The notes beneath the pieces are model-generated. The model made no database searches and had not been told where the DNA came from. It saw only the letters and a program-made list of their open reading frames with translations. From positions 1 through 64,000 of the forward strand of contig NZ_JAOZEV010000013.1 of NCBI RefSeq assembly GCF_025847275.1: DNA of 64,000 bases. Direction: 5' to 3'. Positions 9,098 to 18,156 of this stretch are shown one piece after another (position 1 is the stretch's first letter; the number at the start of each line of letters is the position of its first letter). Origin of the DNA: Flavobacterium frigoritolerans (GTDB lineage Bacteria; Bacteroidota; Bacteroidia; Flavobacteriales; Flavobacteriaceae). The position numbers were made by a program, and so were the translations under genes.

Positions 9098-11905
9098 TTA
9101 AAAATCAAATTTCAATCCTAAATTGTATCGAGCTTGGTAATATTCTACCTGCTTAGTATGCGATTTTACACCTTGGTAATAACGTAATGGTTGATTAGTC
9201 AAATTATTTGCTTCTGCAAAAACACGAATCTTTGGCGTAATTTTAAATGAAGCATTTGCATCTACAAAAAGCTGTTTATCATAATAACTATCATTGTATT
9301 CATCAGAACCTAACTCATCTAAATAATCTGAAGTAAAATTAGTCGAAACTCTAGCAGAAAAACGTTTGTTTTCCCATGATAACGAACCATTAAACATATG
9401 TGGTGATGTTCCCGGAAGACTTATATTGCGTCTTTCATTTCCTTCGGCATCAGCAATACCTTTGGCGGTTGACTTTGTATATGTATAGTTTAAATAAATT
9501 CCGAATCCTTTTAAAAATGGGCTTGTAAAGAAATCCAATTGACGCTGAAATGCTACTTCAAAACCAAAAACATCTACATTATCTCCATTTCTTTGTTGGA
9601 TAAGTGTCCAATTATCTCCTGCTGGAATTGGATTTTGCTGATTGGGAAAATCCGTTGCAAATTTTGCTGTCGTGTATTGATTATCACTATAGGTATAAAT
9701 AAAATCATTTAAATTTTTATAGAAAAATCCTCCTGAAATCAAACCAACAGATTTAAAATAATTCTCAGCCATGAAATCATAATTATAAGAATAGGTTGCT
9801 TTAAGATCAGGATTACCAGCTAAAATTTGCGAATCGGCAGCAATATTATTGATATATGGAGCCAATGCATAATAATCAGGTCGTGCCAATGCAGTGGTTG
9901 CAGCAGCTCTTAATACCAAGTCTTTTGTCGCATTATATTTAAATGAAATTCCAGGCATTACGTTTGTATATGAATTGGTTGTATTGATCTTCCCTTCTAA
10001 TTCTTCTTCGTCCAAAACGCGATTTCCTGTATAATCAATATGCGTATTCTCTAAACGGAAACCTAAAATCATAGACAATTTATCATTAAAATCCTGATCC
10101 CATCTTACATAAGCAGCATAAATATTTTCTTTGGCATTATAATTTACAGTCAAAAATTCAGCAGGATTCAATTCTTTGTTAAACAAAGCAGGATTATTTA
10201 ACTCTAAACCTCCTAAATAAGAATTTGAAACAAATGTACCTGGTACATATTTACTACCTGCATTAAAATCGGCCCCATCATAATGACTGGTTCCAACATT
10301 GGCGAGAGTTTCCATTCCGCTTAGTGGCTCATAAGAGTAAAAAATATTATCTCTCGATTTCTCTTTCATTCTTAATCTAAGTCCTGTTCTCAATCTTCCT
10401 TTCTCAGAAGGAATTATTGTAAAAGGAAATCTAATATTTATTTTAGCACCAAATTCACTCTCTTTAGTCTCATCTGTATTTTCTGTTGCCGAATCAAACT
10501 TAAACTTATCCAAAGCCTCACCTGTTGTTGTAACCAAAGGAAACTCTAAATCCGATAAATTCTGAGCTGTATTCAGTCCTTTCTGACGGTATTCGATATA
10601 ACGCTCTTGTGGACGATATTCTCTTGCAGTCGAATAATTTGCAGACCAATCTAAATCTAAATTAGAATTTATTAAATGCTCTCCACGTAATGCATAATTC
10701 TGTACTCGCTGATCTTCGAGTCTTCTATTTTTATTACGATTATTATCAACCCCACCTTTTGTCTGGCGTTTTACTCTTCCTGTAAAACCTGTAATTTGTT
10801 CGCCATTATAAATAGGTTTCATATCGTCATAAGTAGTTCTATAGCGATTTTCTCTATCATCTCTCCAATTATAAATCCCATTAGCAAAAATGGTGTTATT
10901 TTCATCAAATTTATAATCCAATGCTATTGCTCCACTCCTTCTAATACGTTGCACATCGTATTTTCTAATTTCTGATTTACTCAAAAATTCATTCCCGAAC
11001 TTATCCTTAGTCCAAGCAGCCTCGATGTTATCTGAACCGTAATCTACATTATTATAAGAACCACTTACCACTGCTCCAAGCTTACCATCAAAAAAACGAT
11101 TTCCATAAACTAATCCTGCTGTATAAATAAGTTTATCACGAATTGGCGCATACCCTCCCGCTACTGTTGCCGAGATTCTTTCACCATTAGGCGTTGCTCT
11201 CGTAATCAAGTTTACAGAACCCCCGATAGCATCGGCATCCATATCTGGCGTAAGTGTTTTATTTACTTCAATAGTCGAAATCATATCTGATGGAATAAGA
11301 TCCATTTGTACATTTCTATTGTCCCCTTCTGCAGATGGAATACGATCCCCATTTAAAGTTACAGAGTTTAAGGAAGGTGCTAAACCTCTAATAATGATAT
11401 TTCTAGCTTCCCCTTGGTCATTCTGCATTGTAATTCCAGGTACACGTTTTAAAGCATCACCAACATTTGCATCAGGAAAACGCCCCATTTGATCAGCAGA
11501 AATAACATTACCTATATTCTTATTCGTTTTTTGTTGATTTAAAGCTTTTGCTTGCCCTTTCAGTATATCACCTACAACAACTTCATTTAATTCTGTTCCT
11601 GAAGATTTGAGAGCAAAATCTATCACTGCATTCTTACCATCACTAATAACTACATCTTGAATATTCTCAGTATATCCCATGTATTTTACTTTTACCTGAT
11701 AAGATCCAGACATTACATTAAGCAATTCATATCTTCCGTTATAATCAGAAATAGTATATTTATTCTGACCTACAATTTCAATCATTGCTCCTGGTAAAGG
11801 CAGCTTATCATCTGCATCCAATACTTTTCCAGAAACGATTCCTTTTTGAGCATAACCAACTAAGGTTATTAAAAAGAGAACTAATACTAAACAATTTTTT
11901 TTCAT
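9098..11905 (-). CDS. TonB-dependent receptor with carboxypeptidase-like N-domain
   Basis: A 935-residue outer-membrane transporter. A signal peptide ends near VGYAQ (about residue 20). A CarboxypepD_reg-like domain follows (about 22-110), then a plug domain with ADQMGRFPDANVGDALKRVPG and RNIIIRGL, and a 22-strand barrel ending in the terminal aromatic LKFDF. It belongs to the group with plugs like those of Caulobacter-type carbohydrate receptors. The coupled phytase gene suggests phytate, inositol phosphate or a released product as the cargo, which is inference. The start ATG gives a clean signal peptide. Confidence 0.92.
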   Translation of the reverse strand: MKKNCLVLVLFLITLVGYAQKGIVSGKVLDADDKLPLPGAMIEIVGQNKYTISDYNGRYELLNVMSGSYQVKVKYMGYTENIQDVVISDGKNAVIDFALKSSGTELNEVVVGDILKGQAKALNQQKTNKNIGNVISADQMGRFPDANVGDALKRVPGITMQNDQGEARNIIIRGLAPSLNSVTLNGDRIPSAEGDNRNVQMDLIPSDMISTIEVNKTLTPDMDADAIGGSVNLITRATPNGERISATVAGGYAPIRDKLIYTAGLVYGNRFFDGKLGAVVSGSYNNVDYGSDNIEAAWTKDKFGNEFLSKSEIRKYDVQRIRRSGAIALDYKFDENNTIFANGIYNWRDDRENRYRTTYDDMKPIYNGEQITGFTGRVKRQTKGGVDNNRNKNRRLEDQRVQNYALRGEHLINSNLDLDWSANYSTAREYRPQERYIEYRQKGLNTAQNLSDLEFPLVTTTGEALDKFKFDSATENTDETKESEFGAKINIRFPFTIIPSEKGRLRTGLRLRMKEKSRDNIFYSYEPLSGMETLANVGTSHYDGADFNAGSKYVPGTFVSNSYLGGLELNNPALFNKELNPAEFLTVNYNAKENIYAAYVRWDQDFNDKLSMILGFRLENTHIDYTGNRVLDEEELEGKINTTNSYTNVMPGISFKYNATKDLVLRAAATTALARPDYYALAPYINNIAADSQILAGNPDLKATYSYNYDFMAENYFKSVGLISGGFFYKNLNDFIYTYSDNQYTTAKFATDFPNQQNPIPAGDNWTLIQQRNGDNVDVFGFEVAFQRQLDFFTSPFLKGFGIYLNYTYTKSTAKGIADAEGNERRNISLPGTSPHMFNGSLSWENKRFSARVSTNFTSDYLDELGSDEYNDSYYDKQLFVDANASFKITPKIRVFAEANNLTNQPLRYYQGVKSHTKQVEYYQARYNLGLKFDF

Positions 11906-11952
11906 CTTGGTTTTGGTTGTTTTTTCTATGATGCGAAACTAGTTCCTGCATA

Positions 11953-12061
11953 TTAACTCTACCTCTTGAAAAATTTAACATATCGTTATGCTTCTTCTTT
12001 TTAAGCATATTTTTTTTACTTTAAAATAACACAAGCCCTTAAAAAGATTGAGTAGAGTTAA
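11953..12061. repeat. 10-bp inverted repeat in the receptor/DUF4407 divergent gap
   Basis: TTAACTCTAC at 11953-11962 is mirrored by GTAGAGTTAA at 12052-12061, in the 299-base gap between the divergent TonB receptor and DUF4407 genes. It could be a regulator site for either gene. Nothing else in the gap was recognised apart from the -7 box listed separately. Confidence 0.4.
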
Positions 12062-12167
12062 CATTATTACAATTTAAAAACTCTAATAAAATCCTATTTT
12101 AAAAACGAAAACAAAACTCTAATCAAAAACATATCAACTATTTACCTCAATATTAATTTTTTGGCGC

Positions 12168-12175
12168 TAAATTTG
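12168..12175 (+). promoter_or_regulatory. -7 promoter element of DUF4407 gene
   Basis: TAAATTTG is an exact match to the TAnnTTTG element, 29 bases before the start codon. No convincing TTG at the -33 spacing was found, so this is a partial promoter call. Confidence 0.45.
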
Positions 12176-12204
12176 CCTTATCAATCAATCAAAAACAATC
12201 AATC

Positions 12205-13305
12205 ATGTTGAAACAATTTTTTATCCTTTGCTCAGGAGCAGATAAAAATCTCCTCGAGGACTGTTCTGGAAGCGAACAAACCAAATACGTAGGTATTGGA
12301 GCTACCGTTTTCTTTACCGCAGTAATGGCATTTATTGCAAGTGCATATGCCTTATTTACCGTTTTTGACTCTATATATCCAGCCATGGCTTTTGGATTTG
12401 TTTGGAGTTTACTTATTTTTAATCTGGACCGCTTTATTGTATCTACAATAAAAAAAAGAGACCGTTTTTGGGATGAATTTCTACAGGCAACACCACGAAT
12501 TATTCTAGCAGTTATTATTGCAATCGTAATTTCAAAACCTTTAGAAATTAAAATTTTTGAAAAGGAAATCAACACCGTTTTATTAAAAGAGAAAAATGCG
12601 ATGGCTCTTGCCAATAAAAAAGAAGTTGGCAACTACTACAAATCCGATTTAGACAAAAACAAAGCCGAAATAGCCGGATTAAAAGATGATATTCTTAAAA
12701 AGGAAAAAGAGGTAAATGCATTATACTCGACCTACATTACCGAAGCTGAAGGAACAGCCGGTTCAAAACGTTTAGGCAAAGGACCTGTTTATAAAGAGAA
12801 ACGTGACAAACACGATGCTGCTTTAAAAGAATTTGCTACGCTAAAAACTGAGAATGAGGCCAAAATAGCCGTAAAAGAAAAAGCAGCACTAGTACTTCAA
12901 GCCGATGTAGACAAAAAAGTATCCGAAACACAACCTATAATTGATGGATTTGATGGCTTAATGGCTAGAATAAATGCTCTAAACAAACTACCTTGGGTTC
13001 CTTCTTTCTTTATTATGTTATTGTTTCTTGCCATAGAAACATCGCCTATTATAGCCAAATTATTATCTCCAAGAGGAGAATATGATTTTAAACAAGAAGA
13101 ACTAGAAACAGCCTTAAAAGCTACTTTGGAACAGAATAAATACCAACGTAGTTTATTAGTAAAAACTAGCGCTGCAATGCATGACAAAGTTTATGCTGAT
13201 ATTGCCGAAGATAAAGACATCTACAACTTACAGCGACAAAAAGCAAAAGAATTGCTCGAATTACAAGCGCATCGCTTTGTAGAAAAACAGAAAGCGACTC
13301 TATAA
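12205..13305 (+). CDS. DUF4407 family membrane protein
   Basis: A 366-residue membrane protein. Transmembrane segments lie at about 32-52 and 57-75, joined by the family signature SLLIFNLDRFIVSTIKKRD. A third lies near 92-112 and a fourth near 265-285. Between the third and fourth is a long lysine- and glutamate-rich coiled coil (about 120-250), which is predicted to lie outside the cytoplasm. The C-terminal tail is also charged and helical. This is the usual DUF4407 layout in Bacteroidota. The function is unknown and no catalytic motif is visible. It is monocistronic with a strong terminator. Confidence 0.88.
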   Translation: MLKQFFILCSGADKNLLEDCSGSEQTKYVGIGATVFFTAVMAFIASAYALFTVFDSIYPAMAFGFVWSLLIFNLDRFIVSTIKKRDRFWDEFLQATPRIILAVIIAIVISKPLEIKIFEKEINTVLLKEKNAMALANKKEVGNYYKSDLDKNKAEIAGLKDDILKKEKEVNALYSTYITEAEGTAGSKRLGKGPVYKEKRDKHDAALKEFATLKTENEAKIAVKEKAALVLQADVDKKVSETQPIIDGFDGLMARINALNKLPWVPSFFIMLLFLAIETSPIIAKLLSPRGEYDFKQEELETALKATLEQNKYQRSLLVKTSAAMHDKVYADIAEDKDIYNLQRQKAKELLELQAHRFVEKQKATL

Positions 13306-13334
13306 GTCTTAAAGTGACCAATATTATTTAAAAG

Positions 13335-13374
13335 AAAAAGTCGAAAATAGAAACTTTACTATTTTCGACTTTTT
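13335..13374 (+). terminator. Terminator after DUF4407 gene
   Basis: Sixteen-base arms pair around a loop of about eight bases, followed by T residues. The A/T runs at both ends would allow function on either strand. Confidence 0.8.
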
Positions 13375-13428
13375 TATTTATAACCTAAATGGCTTTAAGA
13401 CTTTTGACTTTAGGACATTCAGACTTAC

Positions 13429-14133
13429 TTACATATAACTCAAAATCTCTTTTTTGAATGCATCGTACTCCCCTTGCATAATCAATCCGTTGTCTAATAA
13501 CTTCTTGTAATTCTGTAGTTTTTCAAAAAGCTCATCTTGTGACATATCACTTAACCTTCTTTCGCCTGTAGCAAATGAAGTTTCTTGAATCGGTTCGTTA
13601 TAAATTGGAGTCGCTGGTATAATTTCAGCATAATTCGTTACTTCTTCAGTTTCAATTTCTTCAATTTCTTCTTCCTCTATCGGCTCAATTACCTCAGGTT
13701 CTGCAATCTCAGGAGCAGGAACAGTTGCAAGAATTGGATTTTTAAGTATATCTAGCTGTTCTTTTGCGTAAGTAAAAATCTTTCTTGCCTGAATTTTAGG
13801 AATATAATCTATTGAAAACTGAATATCGGTTTTGGTAGAAAAAGAAAACTCTGAACCTAGAATATTTTCTTTTACAAATGTACCAACAATATCATCCCAC
13901 GTATAATCAGTAAAATCCATCGAAAGACCTAAGTTTTTAGGCTTACATATTATAATTCTTTTGTTTGTTACAACAATGCTATCAGGAAAAACAGTGATTG
14001 CCGGTTTTTTTTGAACTGCAATATATCCAATTTCTTCACCTCTCATCAATAAATCATTGAGTTTTGAAGTAATTTTTTCAATCGCTTTTGGATCTTGTTC
14101 CTCGTTTAAAAACTTTTTAAATTGTTCTTTCAT
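13429..14133 (-). CDS. PH-domain protein with C-terminal SHOCT motif
   Basis: A 234-residue soluble protein. Residues of about 30-130 fit a bacterial PH-like fold, with the typical FPDSIVVTNKRIIICKP strand pair followed by DYTWDDIVG. A glutamate- and proline-rich linker (about 145-180) follows. The C-terminus (about 200-234) is a SHOCT motif, LSDMSQDELFEKLQNYKKLLDNGLI. This combination is found in many uncharacterised proteins that may act in oligomerisation or membrane association. No pathway can be named from the neighbours. Confidence 0.82.
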   Translation of the reverse strand: MKEQFKKFLNEEQDPKAIEKITSKLNDLLMRGEEIGYIAVQKKPAITVFPDSIVVTNKRIIICKPKNLGLSMDFTDYTWDDIVGTFVKENILGSEFSFSTKTDIQFSIDYIPKIQARKIFTYAKEQLDILKNPILATVPAPEIAEPEVIEPIEEEEIEEIETEEVTNYAEIIPATPIYNEPIQETSFATGERRLSDMSQDELFEKLQNYKKLLDNGLIMQGEYDAFKKEILSYM

Positions 14134-14203
14134 ATTTTATAAGTTGCTAAGTTACAAAGTAACTGAGTTGCTAGTTTTTTGTCTTACGTTGCAAATGTAA
14201 TGC

Positions 14204-14575
14204 CTAATTTTTTAATTCAATAATTTCATTCTGAATTTTCTTTGTCAAACTTTTGAAAACCAAATCATACGAATGATCAATAAGTTCTTTTATAAAAGCT
14301 GTAGGCAAATCTCCATTTATAGTAATAGTGTTCCAGTGTACTTTACTCATATGGAAACCTGGTTTTATATCATCATATTCAGCACGTAATTCCTGAGCAC
14401 GCTCTGGATCACATTTTAAATTTACCGAAGGAATGTTTTTTTCCCATTGGGTCAAAGATGATAATGCAAACATTTTTCCGCCAACCTTGAATACCAATGT
14501 TTCTTCATCAAAAGGAAAATGCTCTGTAACTCCTTTTTTAGAAAGACAATATTCATAATACGTTTCTAAATTCAT
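14204..14575 (-). CDS. MmcQ/YjbR family protein
   Basis: A 123-residue small soluble protein of the MmcQ/YjbR (CyaY-like fold) family. Typical features are the start NLETYYEYCLSKKGVTEHFPFDEET, the central VGGKMFAL and the ending SKVHWNTITINGDLP followed by HSYDLVFKSLTKK. It may bind DNA, but no exact role is known. It follows the DUF4260 and GNAT genes on the same strand with an 8-base gap, so it is probably co-transcribed with them. Confidence 0.88.
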   Translation of the reverse strand: MNLETYYEYCLSKKGVTEHFPFDEETLVFKVGGKMFALSSLTQWEKNIPSVNLKCDPERAQELRAEYDDIKPGFHMSKVHWNTITINGDLPTAFIKELIDHSYDLVFKSLTKKIQNEIIELKN

Positions 14576-14583
14576 ATCATTTC

Positions 14584-14934
14584 TTATTTACCAATTTCAC
14601 CTAAATGCGTGTATTTAAATCCTGTTTCATACTTTAATCCATAACCAAAAATGCGGTCCATTGAAGAATGAGAAAACAAAATAACTCCAATAAACTGTAC
14701 TGCTTCTAATTTTAAATAACATCCTAAAATATAAACCAAAACAGCAATTCCTCTATGATGGAATATATTATATAAAAAAGCACCAACTTTAGCATTAATT
14801 ACATAACCAAGCATGGAGAAATCGGGTACTAATATCCAAACCAGAAACCACCACCATTGATAATCTAACTGGCTAAACAAGTATATTCCCAGAACAAATA
14901 AACCTAACTCTTCTAGTTTAATAACTGTTTTCAT
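14584..14934 (-). CDS. DUF4260 family membrane protein
   Basis: A 116-residue integral membrane protein of the DUF4260 family, with about four hydrophobic segments. Characteristic stretches are WWWFLVWILVPDFSMLGY and the C-terminal SSMDRIFGYGLKY. Its start overlaps the stop of the upstream acetyltransferase gene by four bases. Function unknown. Confidence 0.87.
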   Translation of the reverse strand: MKTVIKLEELGLFVLGIYLFSQLDYQWWWFLVWILVPDFSMLGYVINAKVGAFLYNIFHHRGIAVLVYILGCYLKLEAVQFIGVILFSHSSMDRIFGYGLKYETGFKYTHLGEIGK

Positions 14935-15332
14935 TTTACTACTTTTTCCATCATTTTCTCTGGACTTTTTAATGCTGTAAAGCCAAATTTGCGATATAAG
15001 AAATGCGCATCACTTGTTGCTAATCTCCATATTTTAACGTCTTTTAATGCAGGTTCATTTATCATTCTTTCAATTAGAATCGACGAATAACCTTTCCCTC
15101 GATGTTCTTCAGTAATAAAAACATCCATTACATAAGCAAAAACTACATAATCAGTAATTACACGTGCAAAGCCAATTTGTTTATCGTCCAGAAAAATTCC
15201 AAAGCAAAACGAATTGTCAATAGTAATTTGTACTTCTTCTATTGTACGACCCGCAGCCCAATAAATATCTTTTAGGAAATGCTGAATAAACGGGACATCT
15301 AATTTATTTTTATCAGTGCTAACTGTAATCAT
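14931..15332 (-). CDS. GNAT family N-acetyltransferase
   Basis: A 133-residue acetyltransferase. The acetyl-CoA-binding motif is in VFITEEHRGKGYSSILIERM (about residues 86-105), and the domain ends with the usual FLYRKFGF. I chose the internal ATG at 15332, which gives MITVSTDK. The longer reading from 15398 adds 22 residues unlike the family and runs into intergenic DNA. It heads a three-gene run with DUF4260 and MmcQ genes. The substrate is not known. Confidence 0.87.
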   Translation of the reverse strand: MITVSTDKNKLDVPFIQHFLKDIYWAAGRTIEEVQITIDNSFCFGIFLDDKQIGFARVITDYVVFAYVMDVFITEEHRGKGYSSILIERMINEPALKDVKIWRLATSDAHFLYRKFGFTALKSPEKMMEKVVK

Positions 15333-15424
15333 CTTGATTGTCGATTTTAGAAGGATAAAAAAACTTTGATCCTTAGTCAAAAGTATTAAATTAACCAATT
15401 AGATGTAATTCATGAAATTTTTAT

Positions 15425-15561
15425 TTAACACATAGGAACATAGATTTTATGTATAAAAGAAAGCAAAAAGAAATACATTTCTTTCACATAACTAGCTTTG
15501 TGCATTTAAACAAGTGAAACGTCTTTTTTTGAGAGTACAAAACTATGTTCCTATGTGTTAA
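15425..15561. repeat. Intergenic element with perfect 19-bp inverted ends
   Basis: Arms at 15425-15443 and 15543-15561 are perfect reverse complements, separated by 99 bases of AT-rich sequence with no open reading frame of note. It sits between the acetyltransferase and cyclase genes. It resembles a miniature inverted-repeat element. I saw no target-site duplication. Confidence 0.7.
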
Positions 15562-15573
15562 AATTAATTACAA

Positions 15574-16338
15574 TCAACGGATTAAATTATACAAAATAGG
15601 TTTTGATGGACTCGCGTCATTTTCAAACGATGCAATTTGCAAGTTCAGTATATAACTTCCATCTTTTATTTCATCAGTAACATAAATCATTTCGGTAATT
15701 GTTGCGCTTAATCTTGCATCAGCATTAAGATTATTTACATCTTTTACATTCCAAAACGCTTTGTGTGCCAATAATTTTCCTTCGTCATGTTCCTTATCTA
15801 CACTTGGCAAATCAATTAATAAATGCTGAATTCCGCTTTCGCGAATGAAAATCGCCGCATCCTCAGACAAATACGGTGGATTCGTATTTGAATATTTTGC
15901 TGATTTCTTAGATTTTTGATTTGGAAGGGTTCTGATAATTATTGCTTCTGGAAAAGTTGAAGTAGTCAATCCATCTTGAATTTGCTCTCTAGTAATCACC
16001 AAATCTTCTCCTTGAACTTCTGCTTCAACAGAAACTAATTCGGCCAAAAAGAAAAATGTTTTCAGCGATTGATTAATACTATAAAATTCTCGTGTAATAT
16101 GCCCAAGACATTCGGTATGTGTACCATGTCCATGCGGATTAAAGAATATATTATTAAAATTGGTAGATGATTTCCCTTCGGAAACCTTCCCTATCCAATC
16201 ACCAAAAACTACAGGTTCAATTACTGGTTTTTCGATATACCAAGCAATCGGATTTTCATCTGTATTCGTAAGCGGAATAGAAATATCGATAGGTTTTGAT
16301 AAGTCAATTTCGAATTCATTATTAATTTTTGCTTTCAT
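15574..16338 (-). CDS. Cyclase family protein (kynurenine formamidase-like fold)
   Basis: A 254-residue putative metal-dependent hydrolase of the cyclase family. The metal motif HGHGTHTECLGH (about residues 73-84) matches the family HxGTHxDxPxH pattern, with a variant second half, and a further His is in LLAHKAFWN. The N-terminus shows the typical DLSKPIDISIPL. Known relatives hydrolyse N-formylkynurenine or isatin, but this one could act on another amide or ester. It stands alone, with an inverted-repeat element on its upstream side. Confidence 0.85.
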   Translation of the reverse strand: MKAKINNEFEIDLSKPIDISIPLTNTDENPIAWYIEKPVIEPVVFGDWIGKVSEGKSSTNFNNIFFNPHGHGTHTECLGHITREFYSINQSLKTFFFLAELVSVEAEVQGEDLVITREQIQDGLTTSTFPEAIIIRTLPNQKSKKSAKYSNTNPPYLSEDAAIFIRESGIQHLLIDLPSVDKEHDEGKLLAHKAFWNVKDVNNLNADARLSATITEMIYVTDEIKDGSYILNLQIASFENDASPSKPILYNLIR

Positions 16339-16357
16339 ATTCTTAAGCCCTTTTTTT

Positions 16358-16438
16358 TAACCGCAAAGGTCGTTAAGTTTTGTTTCTCAGCGCTCATATC
16401 GTATAACGACGCTTCGAGATTGCGAACTTTGCGGTTAA
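16358..16438. repeat. AACCGCAAAG-type palindromic intergenic repeat
   Basis: A left arm at 16358-16372 (TTAACCGCAAAG then GTCG) is mirrored at 16421-16438 (TGCGAA then CTTTGCGGTTAA). It lies between the cyclase and D-2-hydroxyacid dehydrogenase genes and belongs to the same family as the elements at 17433, 17505, 18107, 30024 and 30163. Confidence 0.7.
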
Positions 16439-16453
16439 ACTTATGATCCAAAT

Positions 16454-17419
16454 TTAAAGTAATGCTTCGGGATTTGCAATATTTGTTGGATTACTATTGA
16501 TATAATTAATTACATTCTCAAAAGCTTTCTCAAAATAGAGTTCGTAGCTGTTTTTCTCGACATAACCTATATGAGGTGTACAAACAACATTTGGCATTTT
16601 TAGCAATTCAAAATCCACATCGTAAATAGGTTCTTCTTCATAAACATCTATTCCTGCAAATCCTGGTTTTCCGTTTTTAAGCGATTTTAATAAAGCTCCT
16701 TTTTCTATTAATTCGGCTCTCGCGGTATTAATTAAAGCTGCGGTTGGCTTCATCAAACTTAAATCGGCTTCTTTTACAATCCCGAAGGTTCTTTCATTAA
16801 GCCTAAGATGCAATGTGATGATATCACTTTGAGAGAAGAATTCTGCTTTAGAATTTGCTTTTTGAAATCCATCAAAAACAGCTTGGTTCCTCGAATTTTC
16901 ACTTCCCCAAACCAAAACCGTTGCTCCAAACACATTTGCATATTTAGCAATTTGTTGCCCTATTTTTCCATAGCCCCAAATACCAATTATTTTGCCTCGA
17001 ATAGTAGAACCAATATTAGTTTGCCATTTTCCTTCTTTCATTCCCTGAATGGCTTGAGGAATTTGGCGAGCTGTATTCATGATTAATGCCCACGCAAGTT
17101 CAGACGGAGCTACAGGCGAACCGATACCTTCGGCAACTGCAACTTTATATTTTGTACACGCAGCAATATCAAGGTGATTCGATTTTTTTCCTGTCTGGCT
17201 TATAAGTTTCAATTTAGGCAATCTCGAAAGCAAGTCATCTGAAATCTCTGTTCTTTCTCTAATTAAAACAATAATTTCCGAGTCTTGTAATAGCTCTGCT
17301 AATTTTGAATTGTCTTTTTCAGTATGGTTCAGAATAGTAACATCCAATCCTTTCAGCATTTTGAAAGATTCTAGTTTTGCAACTGCATTTTGATAATCAT
17401 CTAATATGGTAATTCTCAT
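16454..17419 (-). CDS. D-2-hydroxyacid dehydrogenase family protein
   Basis: A 321-residue NAD(P)-dependent oxidoreductase. The cofactor-binding domain has IIGIWGYGKIGQQIAKYA (about residues 144-161). The catalytic residues are the Arg in LINTARAELI, the Glu in VYEEEP and the His in CTPHIGY, in the expected order. Length is normal for the family. The substrate could be a small 2-hydroxy or 2-keto acid and is not determined by the sequence. It is followed by intergenic repeats. Confidence 0.9.
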   Translation of the reverse strand: MRITILDDYQNAVAKLESFKMLKGLDVTILNHTEKDNSKLAELLQDSEIIVLIRERTEISDDLLSRLPKLKLISQTGKKSNHLDIAACTKYKVAVAEGIGSPVAPSELAWALIMNTARQIPQAIQGMKEGKWQTNIGSTIRGKIIGIWGYGKIGQQIAKYANVFGATVLVWGSENSRNQAVFDGFQKANSKAEFFSQSDIITLHLRLNERTFGIVKEADLSLMKPTAALINTARAELIEKGALLKSLKNGKPGFAGIDVYEEEPIYDVDFELLKMPNVVCTPHIGYVEKNSYELYFEKAFENVINYINSNPTNIANPEALL

Positions 17420-17432
17420 AATACTTTCGTTT

Positions 17433-17446
17433 TTAACCGCAAAGTT
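17433..17446. repeat. Half copy of AACCGCAAAG repeat
   Basis: TTAACCGCAAAGTT with no mirrored arm nearby. It lies just upstream of the D-2-hydroxyacid dehydrogenase start and about 60 bases from the left end of the GxxExxY cassette. Confidence 0.5.
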
Positions 17447-17504
17447 TTTAATTTGTACTAATTCACTAACTTTTTTAAATCCATTTAATCTGTGGCTAAA
17501 AAAA

Positions 17505-17550
17505 TTAACCGCAAGGTTCGCAAGGGTTTTACGCTAAGGTCGCAAAGTTT
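17505..17550. repeat. Left inverted repeat of GxxExxY cassette
   Basis: A 46-base arm beginning TTAACCGCAAGG. Its first 30 bases are identical to the reverse complement of 18122-18151, and the remainder differs by one substitution and one indel. A further TCTCTTAGCG follows. Confidence 0.85.
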
Positions 17551-17597
17551 TCTCTTAGCGATGTTGTAGTTAATGGTTTAATTCCTTTTAATAATAA

Positions 17598-17975
17598 TTA
17601 TAGATTATTTACAACTCTTCGAATTCCGTTTTTTATTAAAACAACATTAAAATTTATTAGTAAACCTAATTTACAATTTGTCAATTTTAAATAAGTCAAT
17701 AACTGCGCAAAATGAATATCATTTAAGGCATCTACCGATTTTATTTCCAAAATTAATTTATTTTCTACTACAATATCCAGACGATAGCCAATATCCAACC
17801 TCACTTCCTCATAAATTAAAGGTAATGCTTTTTGTTTTTCAACTACTAAACCTCTTTTTTTCAATTCATAAAACAAACACTCTTCATAAGCACTTTCTAA
17901 AAGTCCAGAGCCCAATGATTGATGTACTTTTAATGCGCAATCGAATACAATTTTAGACAATTCATTCTCAGTCAT
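17598..17975 (-). CDS. GxxExxY protein (PD-(D/E)XK nuclease-like)
   Basis: A 125-residue protein of the GxxExxY family. The signature GSGLLESAYEECL is at about residues 22-34. A nuclease-like core follows, with YRLDIVVENKLILEIKS (about 74-90) fitting the D...ExK pattern, then LLTYLKLTNCKLGLLINF. The family is assigned to the PD-(D/E)XK fold but the activity is unproven. The gene lies entirely between two long inverted repeats (17505-17550 and 18107-18151), as if it were a passenger of a small mobile unit between the dehydrogenase gene and hemW. Confidence 0.9.
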   Translation of the reverse strand: MTENELSKIVFDCALKVHQSLGSGLLESAYEECLFYELKKRGLVVEKQKALPLIYEEVRLDIGYRLDIVVENKLILEIKSVDALNDIHFAQLLTYLKLTNCKLGLLINFNVVLIKNGIRRVVNNL

Positions 17976-18106
17976 AAGTTTTTATTTAACCGAAAAAAGC
18001 GCAATCCAGAAGCCTCAGAATACACAATTTTCTTAATATTTAGACAAAGTAAATCTAATATTAAAACAATTAAAAATAAAACTATTCCTACATTAAAAAT
18101 AAACTA

Positions 18107-18151
18107 AAACTTTGCGCCTTTGCGTAAAACCCTTGCGAACCTTGCGGTTAA
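18107..18151. repeat. Right inverted repeat of GxxExxY cassette
   Basis: Mirror copy of 17505-17550, sharing 30 perfect bases at the outer end and 10 at the inner end. It ends five bases from the hemW stop codon. No direct target duplication is visible at the two outer edges. Confidence 0.85.
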
Positions 18152-18156
18152 TCCCA

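Noticed and set aside
12189..12632. 147-residue open frame on the minus strand
   Set aside because: It is antisense to the DUF4407 gene, whose membrane segments and signature are clear.
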